Assembly: GCF_932526225.1 (NCBI RefSeq)
Contig: NC_064045.1
Location: 7,052,998-7,116,997, forward strand
Origin: Nematostella vectensis
Taxonomy: Eukaryota; Cnidaria; Anthozoa; Actiniaria; Edwardsiidae
Direction: 5' to 3'
DNA: 64,000 bases
The notes under the pieces were generated by a model, which was not told the origin of the DNA, searched no databases, and saw nothing but the letters and a program-made list of their open reading frames with translations. Positions within the stretch are counted from its first letter, which is position 1. Each line of letters starts with the position of its first letter. This document shows positions 1 through 10,794 of the stretch, piece by piece. A program made the position numbers and the translations under genes.

Positions 1-345
1 CTGACCTCATTGCTACTTTGCTGTATTTTGCTAGAAAATGGAGGCTAGATCCAACAAGTTGCTGGTTTAATGCTATTTGAAATGTGTGTAATAAAAAAAC
101 TTGTTCTTGTCAGAGTTCTGTGAATATGAATTCAACTGCAATCCTGATAGATTTTGTGGGTAATTAATGAATTGTACCTTAAGCTTATCAAAGAAGAGCT
201 TGCATGTGTGTGAGCAGGTGAGAGGTTGACTTTATGACGCTACAAAAACAACAAATATACACTGCCATAAGCTTTTTTTGTATTTTTGTAAAACCTTTCG
301 TGAGAAAGACAAAGACAAAAAAAAAACAATAAAAAAGGTCACATT

Positions 346-351
346 TTTATT
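346..351 (-). terminator. Possible polyadenylation signal of the hydrolase-like gene
   Basis: AATAAA on the minus strand lies 13 nt past the stop codon at 364-366. It would give a very short 3' UTR. The region from 1 to 345 is AT-rich and shows no further exon that I can support. Confidence 0.35.
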
Positions 352-363
352 TGGTCATTGGTG

Positions 364-3300
364 CTACTGTTTTGCTGCCCCACCACTAGGCTTTCTCCAT
401 TGTATGACTCTGCGCTCTATCACCCTAGCAATCACATCAGCATGCTGGAAAAGTGCTGACTCAGCACTTCCTGGCAGCTGCACTCGGTCACTCCCAGCAT
501 GTATGACCTTGGTCATGTGATCCTGGGATGATGACCACACCTAAAACCATAACACATTGTAAGTGAGATACTATGGTATGTTACCATGACATCAGTTTTA
601 AGGCAGTGACAGTAAACCCATGTAAAACCATACCATATTGTAAGTGAGATACTATGGTATGTTACCATGACATCAGTTTTAAGGCAGTGACAGTAAATTC
701 ATGTAAAACCATAACACATTGTAAGTGAGATACTATGGTAACATGTTACCATGACACCAGTTCACCAGTTTAAGGCAGTGACAGTAAACTCATGTAAAAC
801 CATACCATATTGTAAGCTAGATACTGTGGTAACATGTTACCAAGACATCAGTTTTAAGGCAGTGACAGTAAACCCATGTAAAACCATACCATATTGTAAG
901 TGAGATACTATGGTAACATGTTACCATGACATCAGTTTTAAGGCAGTGACTACCTATTCAAATGATGTGAGGCATGCATAAGCTTAGACTAAACATCAAT
1001 TTCCAAATAACACTCCACTGCTTATGAAAAGATTCAAATCAAGGTCCCTGTGTCAATGCTGGTTCATTTACTACAGTTTTAACACATTTTTGGGACCCAC
1101 AAAGCTGTGACGGACTATAAGATAAGTGAAGGGGGGGGGGTAAGAAACAAGAGAAAAATCCTGAATGAAAGCCTGGAAAAAATGCATGCAGCTCGAACCA
1201 GACAGAAAAAAATGCAAACAATGATTTAAAAAAGTTAATGCACGTCTTAGAGAAAAAAAATTACTGAAACCCTCCCCCTTGACTTGACTTGGTCCATCCC
1301 TGAGCAGGCGTCTTTAATTAAAGGGGTGTATTAATTATAGGGTTGTTTTACTAATAAATGGTACCCACCCCTTGAGACAGGCATATTGGCGTACATACCA
1401 AAGGCGATCCCATCCCACAATAACAAATGATTTGTTGGGAAGGGGAGTGAGCCAAGGTTATCATTAACGCTAAAAATTTCTCAACCTCAAATGGGCACTG
1501 CGACTGATAGCTATTGACTCAGGGACCATGACAGGAGATGAATAATTAGTATAACTGCACTAGTAGGCCATTTTGTTTAGCCAAAAACAATTATCTAGTA
1601 GTCATTTCCTATTTTTTAGCTTTTGTTGTATTGATTGGATACAACAGATACTAGTTGGTCAACCAATCATAAGCATTTATAGAAATACTAGAAGAGTGAT
1701 TTCACAAAGATTGCAAAATTGTGGTCACCCTTAAGTTCATCTGAATGAAGCGTGGTAAAGTACACTCTCATGGTGACCCCACCCACCAAAAAGTGATGTT
1801 TAGGAGAGGGGTGTACGCTATGTAATAAATGTTAGAATGGCATGATACACACCCTGTTAAGTTCCTCTGAGCCTGGCTTGGTGCTGTATGCCCCGCTTGT
1901 CACAACAGTCACCCCTACATGACTAGGGAACGGCTTAATCCTGCACAACGTCCTCATCTGAGATAGACTCTCATTAGCAAAGTAAAATTCCTCTACTGCT
2001 GAGCTCAAATGTGCTGGTTTACATAGTAAATGCTTCTGTCTAGCTATCACATCTGCTGAGACAAGGCCACTGTCGACTGGACTTGCCGTCATCAGTCCAA
2101 GAATAAGCGCCACTCGACTTAACCCCACTGCCGCTAAGAACTGTAATGTTTGTAACATGGAGGTGTGGCGACCTTGCCAGTGTTTAACCCATGTTTTCTC
2201 TGGAATATCAAACATTCCTTCTACTAGAGGGTTTATAGACACAAACCCCATGACGTCACTATCAAATAGCTGAGTATAAAATCTCATATTTACCGCTCCC
2301 AGTTCTGCGCCGACAAGTAGAAAGGGTCCAGGTTGCTTACTGGAACCAGTGAATAGCCTATGAAAGTCCTCAACCATCTTCTCAGTGGTATAAGGCAGCC
2401 CACCCTTTGGGCTCTTGCCACTATCAGGTTGAGAGCGGTTTATGAAGGGCCGATCACTGAACCCAAGCCCCGCCCTATCGTAGACACACACTCGGGTTGT
2501 CTTAGCAAGTTTGGGTGCAATAAGCGCCCACGCATCTGACGACATGCCAGTTGGAGCATCAAAAAGAACAGTTGGACGTCCCTTGCCGACGCAGCCCATG
2601 AAAAGTTTTTGTCCCCACCCAACATCATATAGCTCTCCTGAAAGACAAATCAATCACAATTATGGTGCACCAGCTTGCTGACATTTAATAGTAGAGACCT
2701 TAAGATCCAGGTTTTTCACGATTTACAACTGACCGCGAACCTCAAGCGGTCACATGACCGGGGCTTGCCGTCGCGTTTACCATTTTGAAGTTTACGTTTT
2801 GTACAGCTGGGACCACTTTTTGAGGTAAGTCATTTACAGCAAGGTTTTCTTGAACACCAAAATCCAACATTTAAAATTGAGAGTTAGCTTTTACTATGTG
2901 TTAACTTTCATCTAATATTTGTTTTACAATTAAAGAATACTTTTAAGAATGATTTCTTTAGCGCAAAGTCAAAGTGGTTGGCATATGAAAACAAACATAT
3001 GGTGCCAGAATTAATGCTTCTTGTTAAACCTGTTGCTTAGAAAAAATCTTAAGCTTATCGATGCAAAGACCTTGTTTTCTTAACAGTTTTGTTATAGGGA
3101 TGTCATTTACACGTTTTAGATGGCGCCTTTTAGATGCCCACTGCTATACAATGATTTGTAAAATCAACCTAAAATAATAATGATACACGGGGTTAAACAG
3201 CATCCTTTTAGACTTGACACTTTTAAGTGTGACACTTTTAAAAATCACTTGACAAGGCAAAGGAAATTTGTTAAAACAAACATTTCTTTTTTGCTGTGCT

Positions 3301-6300
3301 AATAATGAATAATATTTCAGGGAGGCATTAAAGGGCGGGGCTGCTGACCCCTATTCAGTTTCTCTTTTGAAATTTGTCCACATTAACCTCCCCCCACCCC
3401 CCTCTCCATCCATACAACTTCGACTGACTGATGAGCCCTGGCTTACTATGCATGTGCCTATCAACAAATTTTGGGGCAGAGGGTGTACACAGGCTTAGAC
3501 ACCATATGCAAGATTTGGTGATTCCTTAAAAGGAAAAGACTGTTCTTTGGTAGTCAAGTACCCGCCCAAACCCTTCACTAAGCATCAAACGTGAGTACCT
3601 AGAGGCTGGAGCTCTCTTGATTCCCGTGATAATGCCGCATGGTTCATGAACGCTGGTGCAAGAGCCACAAGTATAAGATATTTAAGAAACCAGTATCGCT
3701 GAAATAAGGACTGCTTCTCTACAGTTGATGTGGCTTTGTCTTTTCCATCACCTTGATACTTGACCTGGAATGAGTTCAAGAGAAATAGGTCCATGTATAA
3801 TATATATAGCTGTTATATAAACAAAGACATGTCATAACATTTGGTAGGTTTTTGTGTTTTAGGGACACTGAATGGTCAGGAACTTGCATGACAATAGACC
3901 ATTGCTTTCAAATACTTTTGATGCTTTTTGTCATTTCATATTTTGTTGTGTTGAATGCACAAATATAAAGACATATTTAGAAACAACTCTAACATAATGA
4001 CACTCTGATGAAATGCACATTGTGAAAAGTGTTTAATAGGCTCATGCAATTATGATACTTTTTGAAAAACTCACTTGTGCAAATTAATTATTACTTATTA
4101 ATAATATACATGTACAAATTAGGAAAGTCAAGTTTTTGTTTGGACATGGTAAAACAGTGCGTGCTCTTGTCATAACTGGCTTGATTCATCAACAGCGCGT
4201 GCGACGAGTTGTGAAAATTGAAAACTTTCGCATCGAAATCCTAACAATTTTCATGTCTTTTCTCGCTTTATCTTTCTAATGTTTGAATTGTTTTTATCAA
4301 AAAAGGTTTTGAAAATTGTGTAGAGTATTAAACAGTATCTATCGCGTAAGAAAATACTAACGAATGTAACTTCACTGGCATTACAACTGGAGTTACATGA
4401 AAATTGCACTGCTCACAGCCAATCAGAATCGAGAAATTTGTGCATGTATATTTAGAGCTGTCAACGCTCAAAACAAGCTTTTAAGATTTTAAAGTGATGT
4501 TAAAAATATATGCACATGGGATCAATTATAGAATTTAGTCAGTTCAGCAATATCAATTGTAATAGATTGTTATCGACCATCACATTTTTTGTCTGAGCAT
4601 GCAGTTCCATAAGTCTTTGTATGAAACAAGTAGATGAACTCTGCAAAGTAGAATTTTCTCATGGATAAAATCACAATCCTATTATTCACTTCCTTTCAAT
4701 CCTGTTTTTTTTTTCAATATCATGTGAGTTTCCTAGAAGCCCAAGCTAGACTTTTATATCTGTTTGTATTACTACATGATAATAATAATTAACAATTAGA
4801 CTATAAGTTTGTGTTTTCTATGAGTCAATAGATAGTCAACAAGGCGTGTAGCGAAGAGTTGACTATTTGATTCATAGAAAAAGAGAACAAGTAGTCAAAT
4901 TGTTTTAGTATAAATCCACTCAAATACTACCTTCGAAAAAATTAAGATTTTAATAATTTTCAGTAATAAATAACCGCTTTTGGCATGAAAACGCCAGCTT
5001 TTTCGCTACTTACTATCAATCAGACTACGAGTTTGAGTTTTCTATGAGTCAATAGATAGTCAACAAGGCGGGTTGCCTCGACTTGACTCATAGAAAACAA
5101 GAACGAGTAGTCTAATTGTTTTAGTATATATCTACATACTACCTTCGAATAACTGACGATTTTACTACTAATTCAGGTTGTTTTTTTGAAAATAGCCGTT
5201 TTTTTGCTACTCGCTACCTATAGCTCAATAGATAGTGAGTATGGGAGCCAATCAAATTGCAGGATTCGTGATAGTATGTGAGTAGACTTATACTTAATAT
5301 ACATAGATGAAGCTCTGGTAAGCAACCACCTTGGGAACTGAGAATTTTGGTCGTTAACGGAGCTGGTCTTTTACGAGAGCTTGCTCTCATAAGCGACCAC
5401 TGGGCGCCAAAAACTTGAACAATAGGTGTTGGTCGCTTACGGGAGCTTAATTAAAATGGAATCTAAAAGTTATCGTGATAATAACAACGCTGTGATATTT
5501 TGGTTTATTGCTTGATTTTAAAACTAGGCATTTGACTTATCACGAGAGTGAGCTGTTTTATTTTATAGCAATTAATTCTACGCAAAGTAGCTCGTTATGC
5601 TCATTTATATCGACGACTTAAGCTTTTCGTCATTAGAACATCTTCTGCGTCTACGACGATTGCATGCCGTCTTTTGTTAGCCGATTTCTAAGCATGCAAC
5701 AAACAAGTGGATGGCTATTGTAACTGGAAAAAGGATAAATCGTGGAGCTGGCAATGGACTAGAGATTCCTTGCATTTACACATTTCTTTAATAGTTGCCT
5801 ACTAAAAAGGCAGCTTTTGTGAAACATTACAACATTTCCGCTTTATATGTGATTTCAGCATGCATTGGATATGATGTTTATCAGGTGTTGACTGATGTTG
5901 TTAAACCAAAAATCATCGTGGTGGCTTACGAGAGCTTAAAAATATAAGAAAATCTTAGTTGGTGTTTTGAAATTGTGGTCTTTAACGGAGCTGGTCGCAC
6001 CAATAAGTTGGTCGCTTACGAGAGCTTAGAATTACAAATTTTGTGTGACAATTCAATCGGTGATTCGTGATCGTGGTTGTTATCGGGGCTGGTTGCTTAC
6101 GAGAGCAGTCGCTCAGAGAGCTTCGACTGTATATGTAATATGATAGTTTAGCAATGAACAATTTGGTTCATCCAGGTAAAAATGATGTGTAACATCTATG
6201 TTACAGTTGTAAAAGGTTTAACTAAGGAGTGGATCAATCTTACAGTTGACCCACAAAGAAGCCTGTATTAAACATTTTTACCTGGACGAACTGAGATGTT

Positions 6301-6746
6301 CATTGCTAAACTAAATAAGCCCCTACAAAGTCGGGCACTATCATGGCTCAAAGTGAAAACATCTACTGGAATGTAAAATATAATATATATTTTTACGAAG
6401 TGTATAGATACGCGAGAGCCTGCAGCACGTAAGAGATACCCGGTAACTTTCATAATTTCGAAAAATTAGCCATATAAATTATATTTAATCAATCCAAAAC
6501 CATGTAGCATTGTTAAAAGAACTTGTTAAGAACCCCTCTGGTGTACTAAGCATTTGTAATTTTGGCATCAAGACGCTTCGTATAAGTTAAGTTATATATT
6601 TTACGACACGTGTATCCGAACGCACAAAGACTTGGCTAGCTATTGAATAAAGAGCAGACCGACAGAAAATGCTAACAGTATACAGATCTTACCACTTGTG
6701 GTGGTATTTGCCGCTTGTTTTCCTTATTTCTTTTGATGAGAACCAT
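364..6746 (-). CDS. Membrane-anchored alpha/beta-hydrolase-like protein (4 exons, 393 aa), probably non-catalytic
   Basis: The exons on the minus strand are 6746-6693, 3764-3599, 2637-1853 and 540-364. All junctions are GT-AG with matching phases (0, 1, 0), and the sum is 394 codons including the stop. The first exon begins MVLIKRNKENK and is basic. Exon 2 carries one hydrophobic segment (WFLKYLILVALAPAF, about residues 40-55), so an N-terminal membrane anchor is likely. The hydrolase fold follows: VLFDAPTG in the oxyanion-loop region, YDRAGLGFS after strand 4, and FLLVGAELGA at the nucleophile elbow. Family members normally have G-x-S-x-G there; this one has Glu in place of Ser. In the last exon the segment that usually holds the catalytic His reads HAGSDRVQLPG, with no His in the expected place. 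I infer a pseudo-hydrolase or an enzyme with changed chemistry. It is head-to-head with the Rho gene. Confidence 0.85.
543..955. repeat. 80-bp minisatellite, about 5 copies
   Basis: The unit contains AAACCATA, GTAAGTGAGATACTATGG and TTTTAAGGCAGTGACAG. Copies start near 543, 627, 705, 795 and 880. The array lies in the last intron of the hydrolase-like gene and begins immediately beside the acceptor of the last exon, so the exon-proximal unit contains the real acceptor (tttTAG). The other units read tttTAC at that spot. Confidence 0.85.
4792..5122. mobile_element. Two direct copies of a short hairpin (MITE-like) element
   Basis: Two related hairpins, about 4792-4903 and 5028-5122, lie about 230 bp apart in the same orientation. 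Each begins with CAATTAGACTA-like sequence followed by TTTTCTATGAGTCAA and ends with the inverted match and TAGTCTAATTG. They sit in intron 1 of the hydrolase-like gene. Sequence downstream of both copies is also similar (CTACCTTCGAA), so the pair may be a tandem duplication. Confidence 0.55.
5305..6135. mobile_element. Inverted-repeat element with repeated CTTACGAGAGCTTA blocks
   Basis: The left side (GAAGCTCTGGTAAGCAACCACC) and right side (GGTTGCTTACGAGAGC, then GAGCTTCGACTG) are imperfect inverted matches. The block GGTCGCTTACGAGAGCTTA recurs inside in both orientations. This looks like a non-autonomous DNA transposon with decayed ends. I see no coding capacity and no clear target duplication. 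Confidence 0.4.
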
Positions 6747-7502
6747 TGTAAAACACAACAAAAACCGGCACAGTCAAAATACTAGGTAAAATAATCACAA
6801 CTAAAATTACAACAACGACCAGGCGTTCCCATCGGTGAAATCTATGGGGTCTGGGTCAGAGTGCTCAAGATAAAGAAATTTTATAAAGAGCATGTCTAAA
6901 GACTTAGAAGGTGTGTTTTAGCCGTAGCGGATCTACGGGGGGGGGGGGGGGGGGGGGGGGGAGGGGGGGGGGTTAGGGGGTAGCTTTTCTAAAAGTGTTT
7001 TTCATGCTTGAAAGAGATCATAGTTAAAGCCAGCCGATCCGATTTGCGTGACGCGTGGTTTTGTAGGCTATGAAAACCCCATGCATGTGAATTAAATCCG
7101 TTTGAATCATGCTGAAATCAGGAGAGCATAAGATAAGAGAGGGACAGTTTGGTATTACCCGCGCGCCATGCCGATTCCGAATCCGACTATTTTTAGTAAC
7201 CACCACCCCACCACTGTGCATCCTAAAATAAAATCGGCTCAATTATATTTCTATCGATATCAAACAATGCTGGGTAAGTTATATTTTTCAAAATGATGGG
7301 AGTACTAAACATTCAAAACAAAAACAAAACAACAGTGTCACGCAAGTCGGATCCACGGACATTAATGATGGGATTTTCACTGTATATTTCAGTTTGACAA
7401 ATATTAACACAAACTCTTGAGTGATGACGTCATTTCCGTTTCGTTACAGCCCTGTTGCTTGTACACCAGCAGTGACGATTTCACTTGACTGCTTCCGCTC
7501 AA
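6747..7502. promoter_or_regulatory. Head-to-head intergenic region with a CRE-type box
   Basis: This 756-bp gap separates the divergent starts of the hydrolase-like gene and the Rho gene. A perfect TGACGTCA palindrome lies at 7425-7432, 71 bp before the Rho start codon, followed by a TTTCCGTTT stretch. A run of about 35 G residues with one interruption lies near 6937-6972. A shared promoter is inference from the layout. Confidence 0.4.
7425..7432. promoter_or_regulatory. TGACGTCA (CRE/ATF-type) palindrome
   Basis: This is a perfect 8-bp palindrome 71 bp upstream of the Rho start codon. Family knowledge says CREB/ATF factors bind it; its use here is not shown. Confidence 0.45.
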
Positions 7503-8877
7503 ATGGCCAGTGAGAGAAAGCTCAAAGTCGTACTTACTGGTGATAACAATGTCGGTAAAACAACATTCCTTATTAACCTCACTCAGAATGAACTCGAGGG
7601 AACGCCTACGGCCTTTGCGAATTACGAGCTCGGGTTGGAAGTCGGTTCGCAAAAGTTTCTACTGGACCTATGGGACACTGAGGGGACTACAGAATACGAT
7701 AGGCTCCGACCGCTGACCTACCAAGGTTCAGATATCATCCTTCTGTGTTTCGACATAAGCAATAGACAGACTTTTGAGAGAATCGAGAGCAAATGGTTAC
7801 CGGAGACGACGCAAGTTTTACCCGGAAGTATTAGAGTGCTAATAGGGAACAAAAACGATATCAGAAAAACGCGTCAAGACAAAGATCGGTAAGTCACTAA
7901 ATAATCCTTTTCTAGATAAAAGATCAGTGACAGGAAAAGTTTAAGGTATCAAACCAAGCATTATGTACCATGTCGCCATCTTTTTAAGGCGAGGGAAGGT
8001 TCTAAAAATGTCGTCAAATTAAGTTATTTACAGAGGTCAGGGGGCAAACTTCGCTATCATGTTTACAATCCCCCCCCCCCCCCCCAACACACACACACAC
8101 ACACAACATCAGTTTTACGAGAAAGTCGCAAAGAGTTGTTTGGGTGAGCCATATCCATTTCTTATGTCGCGTGAAAACCGGCTCGACGTAAGCGCAAGGT
8201 TTTACGCATGCTCAGTTCGTAGTCTTGTGCCCATACCTCCTCGACGAGCCAAAGCTGAATGGGTTAATTTATGCTTATGTTCCGCTTATGCTTACGTCGA
8301 TCAGGTTTTCACGCGACGTAAGCGTAGCATAGACCTAAGATTATCAAAACTTCCCGTTCTTCTTGCGCTTATGCTTGCGCTTACGTCGAGCCGGTTCTCA
8401 CGCGACATAAGACCATTACGCTTCCGTCTCCGCTTTACGCACACGTCGTTTGTGAGAACCCGCTTTAAGAACCTCGACAGCATTTAAAGTCATCATAGGG
8501 GACTATAGTCATAGTGCAGTTATTTTTTTGTAGAAATTGATACATGTAGGGTTTTCTTTAGGGAAATTCAAGACGCCAAAAAAGACAGCATCGTGACGGC
8601 AAAGGAAGCGAAGCTTCTCGCTAAGAAGTACGACTTGCCATATATGGAAACCAGTGCCTTGTCACGTCATGCAATACAAGAAGCATTATACGCATGCGTC
8701 AAGAAGTACAGCGCTGCGAGCTCTCGGTCTAAGCGAGACCTTCTTCGAAGGCGTTCAAAGACCGCTGAACGGCTAGAGACCACTGAAACGCAGAGTCGTG
8801 ATGAAGATATGAGCTGTACAGTATCCGTGGAGGAAATGAGCAAGAGTCAGAACAGCTCTAGTTGTGTAGTGATGTGA
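7503..8877 (+). CDS. Atypical Rho-family small GTPase (2 exons, 233 aa)
   Basis: Exon 1 is 7503-7888 and exon 2 is 8562-8877. The intron is GT-AG in phase 2 and the sum is 234 codons with the stop. The start is the first in-frame ATG (MASERKLK). Rho-type features are the effector loop TPTAFANY, the switch II segment followed by YDRLRPL, and ETSAL near the end. The P-loop is GDNNVGKT, so the residues at Rac positions 12 and 13 are Asn rather than Gly-Ala. The switch II motif is DTEGTTEYD, so Ala59 is Glu and Gln61 is Thr. The base-specificity motif is NKND. The tail has a basic patch (SKRDLLRRRSK), a Ser/Thr-rich stretch and a CVVM CaaX box that predicts prenylation. These changes resemble GTPase-deficient Rho members (Rnd, RhoH), so it is probably regulated by level or lipid rather than by GAPs. 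A subfamily assignment is not possible by eye. Confidence 0.9.
8160..8412. mobile_element. MITE with about 38-bp terminal inverted repeats in the Rho intron
   Basis: The arm at about 8160-8197 (TTATGTCGCGTGAAAACCGG followed by CTCGACGTAAGCGC) is matched in inverse at about 8373-8411 with only one or two mismatches. A second smaller hairpin (CTTACGTCG / CGACGTAAG) lies inside near 8290-8325. A C-run and a short AC repeat sit just before it (8069-8105). It is wholly intronic, and the open frames inside it are by-products of the repeat. Confidence 0.6.
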
Positions 8878-10790
8878 CACTTGTGTGGAATTAGACACTT
8901 TCCTCAGGATTTGTTGAAGGGGGGGACATTCTGGGAAAATATGTAAAATCGTACGAATCTTCAAAAAGAAAAGACCACATTTTGTGGCCGAGGAAGGGGT
9001 GGAGGAGGGGGTATAGATTTGCCAGTTCCTATACAACACAACACAACTCTTCGAGATACCTTAGGATATTGTGGGGGGGGCTCGAGAAATTTTTGAGGTC
9101 TAAAGGGGGGGGGGGCGTCACTGATTTATTTGGGTGTTGTCTCTACTATATAATTTGACGAAGTGTCTAATCAGACTTCTTGGTTTAACTTGTCTCAGTT
9201 TGGGGGCAGTTATTTGGCATGCACAATCCAAGAGTCCAGGATACGTATTAAGCCACATTTTATCTATGCGATGCAAACCTGTAAGCACCCTAAATACATC
9301 TAGTAGGACTATATATAACACGCTAAGGAATGGACTGTTGTCCACTATTTACGATAAAACGGCTGAGCAAGTAAACTCCGAAACCACGCCATTTCCACAC
9401 ATTTTCGGAGAAGAGGTGTGCAAAAGGGTTTTTATTTCATAATTCTACCGGATAGGAAAGTTCTAATTCACGCGTTTTTGTAAGCGAGAGGATCACACTC
9501 GCAAAGGCGCCATTTCAAGATTTCACAGAAGCACAAAAATAATTCATTTCCCGGTACAAAAAGGACTATTGACCTTCAGACCTCCGTGTCTCACAAGAAA
9601 AACACATTAAAAGTATACAGTAATAAGCCTATCTCCAAAAATATCATCGTAGAGGAGAAATCTTTTTTCTTGACAATTTCGGAACCTTCGAGCGCGCGGA
9701 AAATCAAATCTGAAAATGAATTCGAATACTTGCCGTAGTTTCATTGCATAGATAGATTAATTATAGCTAAAAACACAACCGTTTTTTATCTTTATTTAGA
9801 GAGGCATTATTCCTACCTCGAAAATAAACTAGATTCTTTAGCTCCATTGCGCATATACAAAACGGTTCGCAAACAAGAACGCGGAAGTAAAGAGCTTTTA
9901 GCCCATGGGCCAAGACCCCAAACTTAGCTTTTTGGTACCAAGAAAGGTGACAAAGGCTATCATACCTTTTTGGAAAGGTTATTATCTGTAGTTTTTGAAA
10001 ATTTATCATAGACATTACAAATGAGTAGCTTTGAGTATGTAATCACGTGACAAAGTGACGTCATTATCCTTTTCTATATCATGCTTACTTTATGTACTTG
10101 GTAGAGAAAAACATAAAATGCCATGCTGACGAGTCCTAATAAAGACGAAACAGCGGTTCATGGTTGCCGAACTGCACGGGTAATAGACTGTGCTAGCGTC
10201 CCGTCTTGGCCCGACTGATGCCAATGTGTGTATGCTAGTGTGCTTTTAAAGTCCACATCATTGCATTTGTGACTATGTGGACTACGAAAACTTTCCATTC
10301 AAAGTGAGATAGTAATAAAGCATTAAACTAATACCCGTGCCAATTTAGCTCTAATATGGCAATTCTAAAGAGTCTAGTCCGTCAGGTACTATTAGAACTT
10401 CTCCTGTGATCACTCAATTTATGCTAACAAAAGTCTAGCTTATACTTGACGTCTGTTCGCGGTACGCAGTCCAGTCCGCAGTCCAGTCCACTCCAGAGTG
10501 TAATGTAAAGTAATCGATTCGATTTCCCGGAACTGGCGTGCATCGTTGTGCTTCCTTCTGGACTAAAACCCGATCCCCAGAGCTATATTCATATTGTTCG
10601 TAAAAAGGTGAGTCTTTTCTGCGTCTTATTCAATCTATTGCCGATATACGCAAGCTTTCACATCAATCCAGGATATATTATACGCTTTTTTCAGCTGAAA
10701 ATCCGTGTAGACTGAAGCGACTTATTGTTGATCACTGCGTGTACCTTGCTAGCAGAGTTTTTCTCCTGTTTGTTTCTAGCAGTTCATTTA
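8878..10790. other. Intergenic stretch, no gene seen
   Basis: I see several poly-G runs (about 8920, 9074 and 9106) and AT-rich sequence but no exon with convincing splice signals. Open frames here are short and lack recognisable protein features. Confidence 0.5.
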
Positions 10791-10794
10791 CAGC

